Source: Parcubacteria group bacterium RIFCSPHIGHO2_01_FULL_47_10b
GTDB taxonomy: Bacteria > Patescibacteriota > Minisyncoccia > 2-01-FULL-47-10
Assembly (NCBI GenBank): GCA_001824325.1
Contig: MHXC01000033.1
Location: 1-14,198, forward strand
Direction: 5' to 3'
DNA: 14,198 nucleotides
Positions 13,602 through 14,198 of this stretch are shown here, piece after piece; the stretch's first letter is position 1; every line of letters starts with the position of its first letter. Position numbers and translations under genes: made by a program. Under the pieces are notes generated by a model. That model made no database searches. It had not been told where the DNA came from and saw nothing but the letters and a program-made list of their open reading frames with translations.

Positions 13602-13607
13602 TACAAT
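13602..13607 (+). promoter_or_regulatory. -10 hexamer upstream of the Kazal-like protein gene
   Basis: TACAAT after the terminator; predicted start near 13614 gives a leader of about 25 bases without an SD. The -35 region (TTTTCG at 13579-13584) is weak. Confidence 0.35.
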
Positions 13608-13638
13608 AAAGTAGTCTTTGACGATTAATTCTACTCCC

Positions 13639-14198
13639 ATGAAACAACCAGCCATCATCCTCACTATAATCGTCGTTATCGCTCTCGTCGGGGCGGTCAT
13701 CGCTATGACGTTGACGAAGCAGCCATATGACTCACAGCCAGTGAGCCAGCCCCCAACACAACTTATCACTCCACTATCCGAGTCCGAAGTATCGCTCATT
13801 GCGCTTGAGAATCTCGATTGTTCAATGGCAGGGATCGTGGGCGATAAAGAACTATACAACGAAAACAGCAACACCTGGTGGTTTGACATCGAACGAATGC
13901 CAGGTCTCGATGCTGATGGATGCAACCCTGCGTGCGTGGTGAGCGAGGCGACAAGAGCTGCAGAAGTGAATTGGCGGTGTACTGGATTGGTCGTTCCGCC
14001 GATTAATAACGGCGAATCAAATGAAGATGGTGGCACGGATTCCAGTGGCTCCAGCGGCACAATGACCCGCTGCGAACCCTCACAGCGAAACGCAGAAATA
14101 TGTATACAACTCTATGCGCCGGTCTGCGCCACGGTCAACGTCCAATGCATTACCACGCCCTGCAACCCTGTGCAACAAACATTCGGCAATTCGTGCGA
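13639..14198 (+). CDS. Membrane-anchored extracellular protein with Kazal-like end (partial, runs off window)
   Basis: Open from ATG 13639 to the window edge, 186 codons, no stop, so the C-terminus is missing. An N-terminal membrane anchor or signal segment (about 5-25) is followed by a Pro/Gln/Ser-rich stalk. Next comes a Cys-containing domain (SEVSLIALENLDCSMAGIVGD ... NTWWFDIERMPGLDADGCNPACVVSEATRAAEVNWRCTG, about 48-115) that resembles domains I associate with small secreted Patescibacteria proteins. A Ser/Gly linker leads to a Cys-rich module (RCEPSQRNAEICIQLYAPVCATVNVQCITTPCNPVQQTFGNSC) with the APVC and TFGNSC pattern of Kazal-type domains. Kazal domains often inhibit serine proteases, but here it may only be a disulfide-stabilised surface module. 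No SD precedes the ATG. Confidence 0.75.
   Translation, partial: MKQPAIILTIIVVIALVGAVIAMTLTKQPYDSQPVSQPPTQLITPLSESEVSLIALENLDCSMAGIVGDKELYNENSNTWWFDIERMPGLDADGCNPACVVSEATRAAEVNWRCTGLVVPPINNGESNEDGGTDSSGSSGTMTRCEPSQRNAEICIQLYAPVCATVNVQCITTPCNPVQQTFGNSC

Noticed and set aside
1-14198. CRISPR arrays, IS elements, prophage modules, rRNA genes
   Set aside because: No regularly spaced repeats, transposase or phage structural motifs, or rRNA-like sequence found on either strand.

Overview
The window looks like a piece of a Patescibacteria (Candidate Phyla Radiation) genome, probably Parcubacteria-like. I infer this from gene content: paired O-antigen-ligase/TPR membrane proteins, a Bro-N/DinD-like protein beside a tRNA, a stand-alone CofE-like gamma-glutamyl ligase, a free-standing EMAP-II/CsaA-type tRNA-binding domain, a secreted protein with a C-terminal Kazal-like module, and many small membrane proteins of unknown role. 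Neither tRNA gene encodes its 3' CCA. TGA, TAG and TAA all act as stops, so the TGA-as-glycine code of Gracilibacteria/SR1 is not in use. The taxonomic call is inference and I cannot go below phylum level with confidence.

Layout. (a) 63-6548: two large polytopic Wzy_C/O-antigen-ligase-like proteins with C-terminal TPRs are transcribed divergently from a short intergenic region (2607-2755). The rightward one overlaps dcd (dCTP deaminase) by ATGA and is followed by an extended-SDR nucleotide-sugar epimerase. Apart from dcd, this block fits cell-surface glycan assembly or protein glycosylation. (b) 6577-7572: a strong promoter, tRNA-Ile(GAU) with a hairpin in its 5' leader, then a Bro-N/DinD-like protein. 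(c) 7573-8467: a minimal NlpC/P60-type protein and a two-helix membrane protein, both with strong Shine-Dalgarno (SD) sites, closed by an intrinsic terminator. (d) 8493-9760: a CofE-like ligase with an apparently leaderless start and an unrecognised 129-aa partner, closed by a long structured stem. (e) 9779-10227: a DUF1761 membrane protein interrupted by one in-frame TAG. (f) 10229-11716: an MFS-like transporter and, convergent to it, a 68-aa two-helix membrane protein. (g) 11779-12275: a tRNA-binding-domain protein with a TTG start, and tRNA-Ala(UGC). (h) 12349-13582: a four-helix membrane protein and a 133-aa soluble protein, both with strong SDs, closed by a perfect-stem terminator. (i) 13602-14198: a partial gene for a membrane-anchored extracellular protein with a Kazal-like end, cut by the window edge.

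The most striking feature that gene calling does not explain is initiation architecture. At five places a -10 hexamer ends exactly 6 or 7 bases before an ATG, the geometry of a leaderless mRNA. In two of these (2626 and 9791) that ATG opens a 7-8-codon mini-ORF that overlaps the true start codon of the large gene exactly 20 bases downstream. By contrast, the small lineage-specific-looking genes (7721, 8173, 9296, 9811, 12349, 13120) carry textbook SD sequences. No CRISPR array, IS element, prophage module or replication origin was seen.
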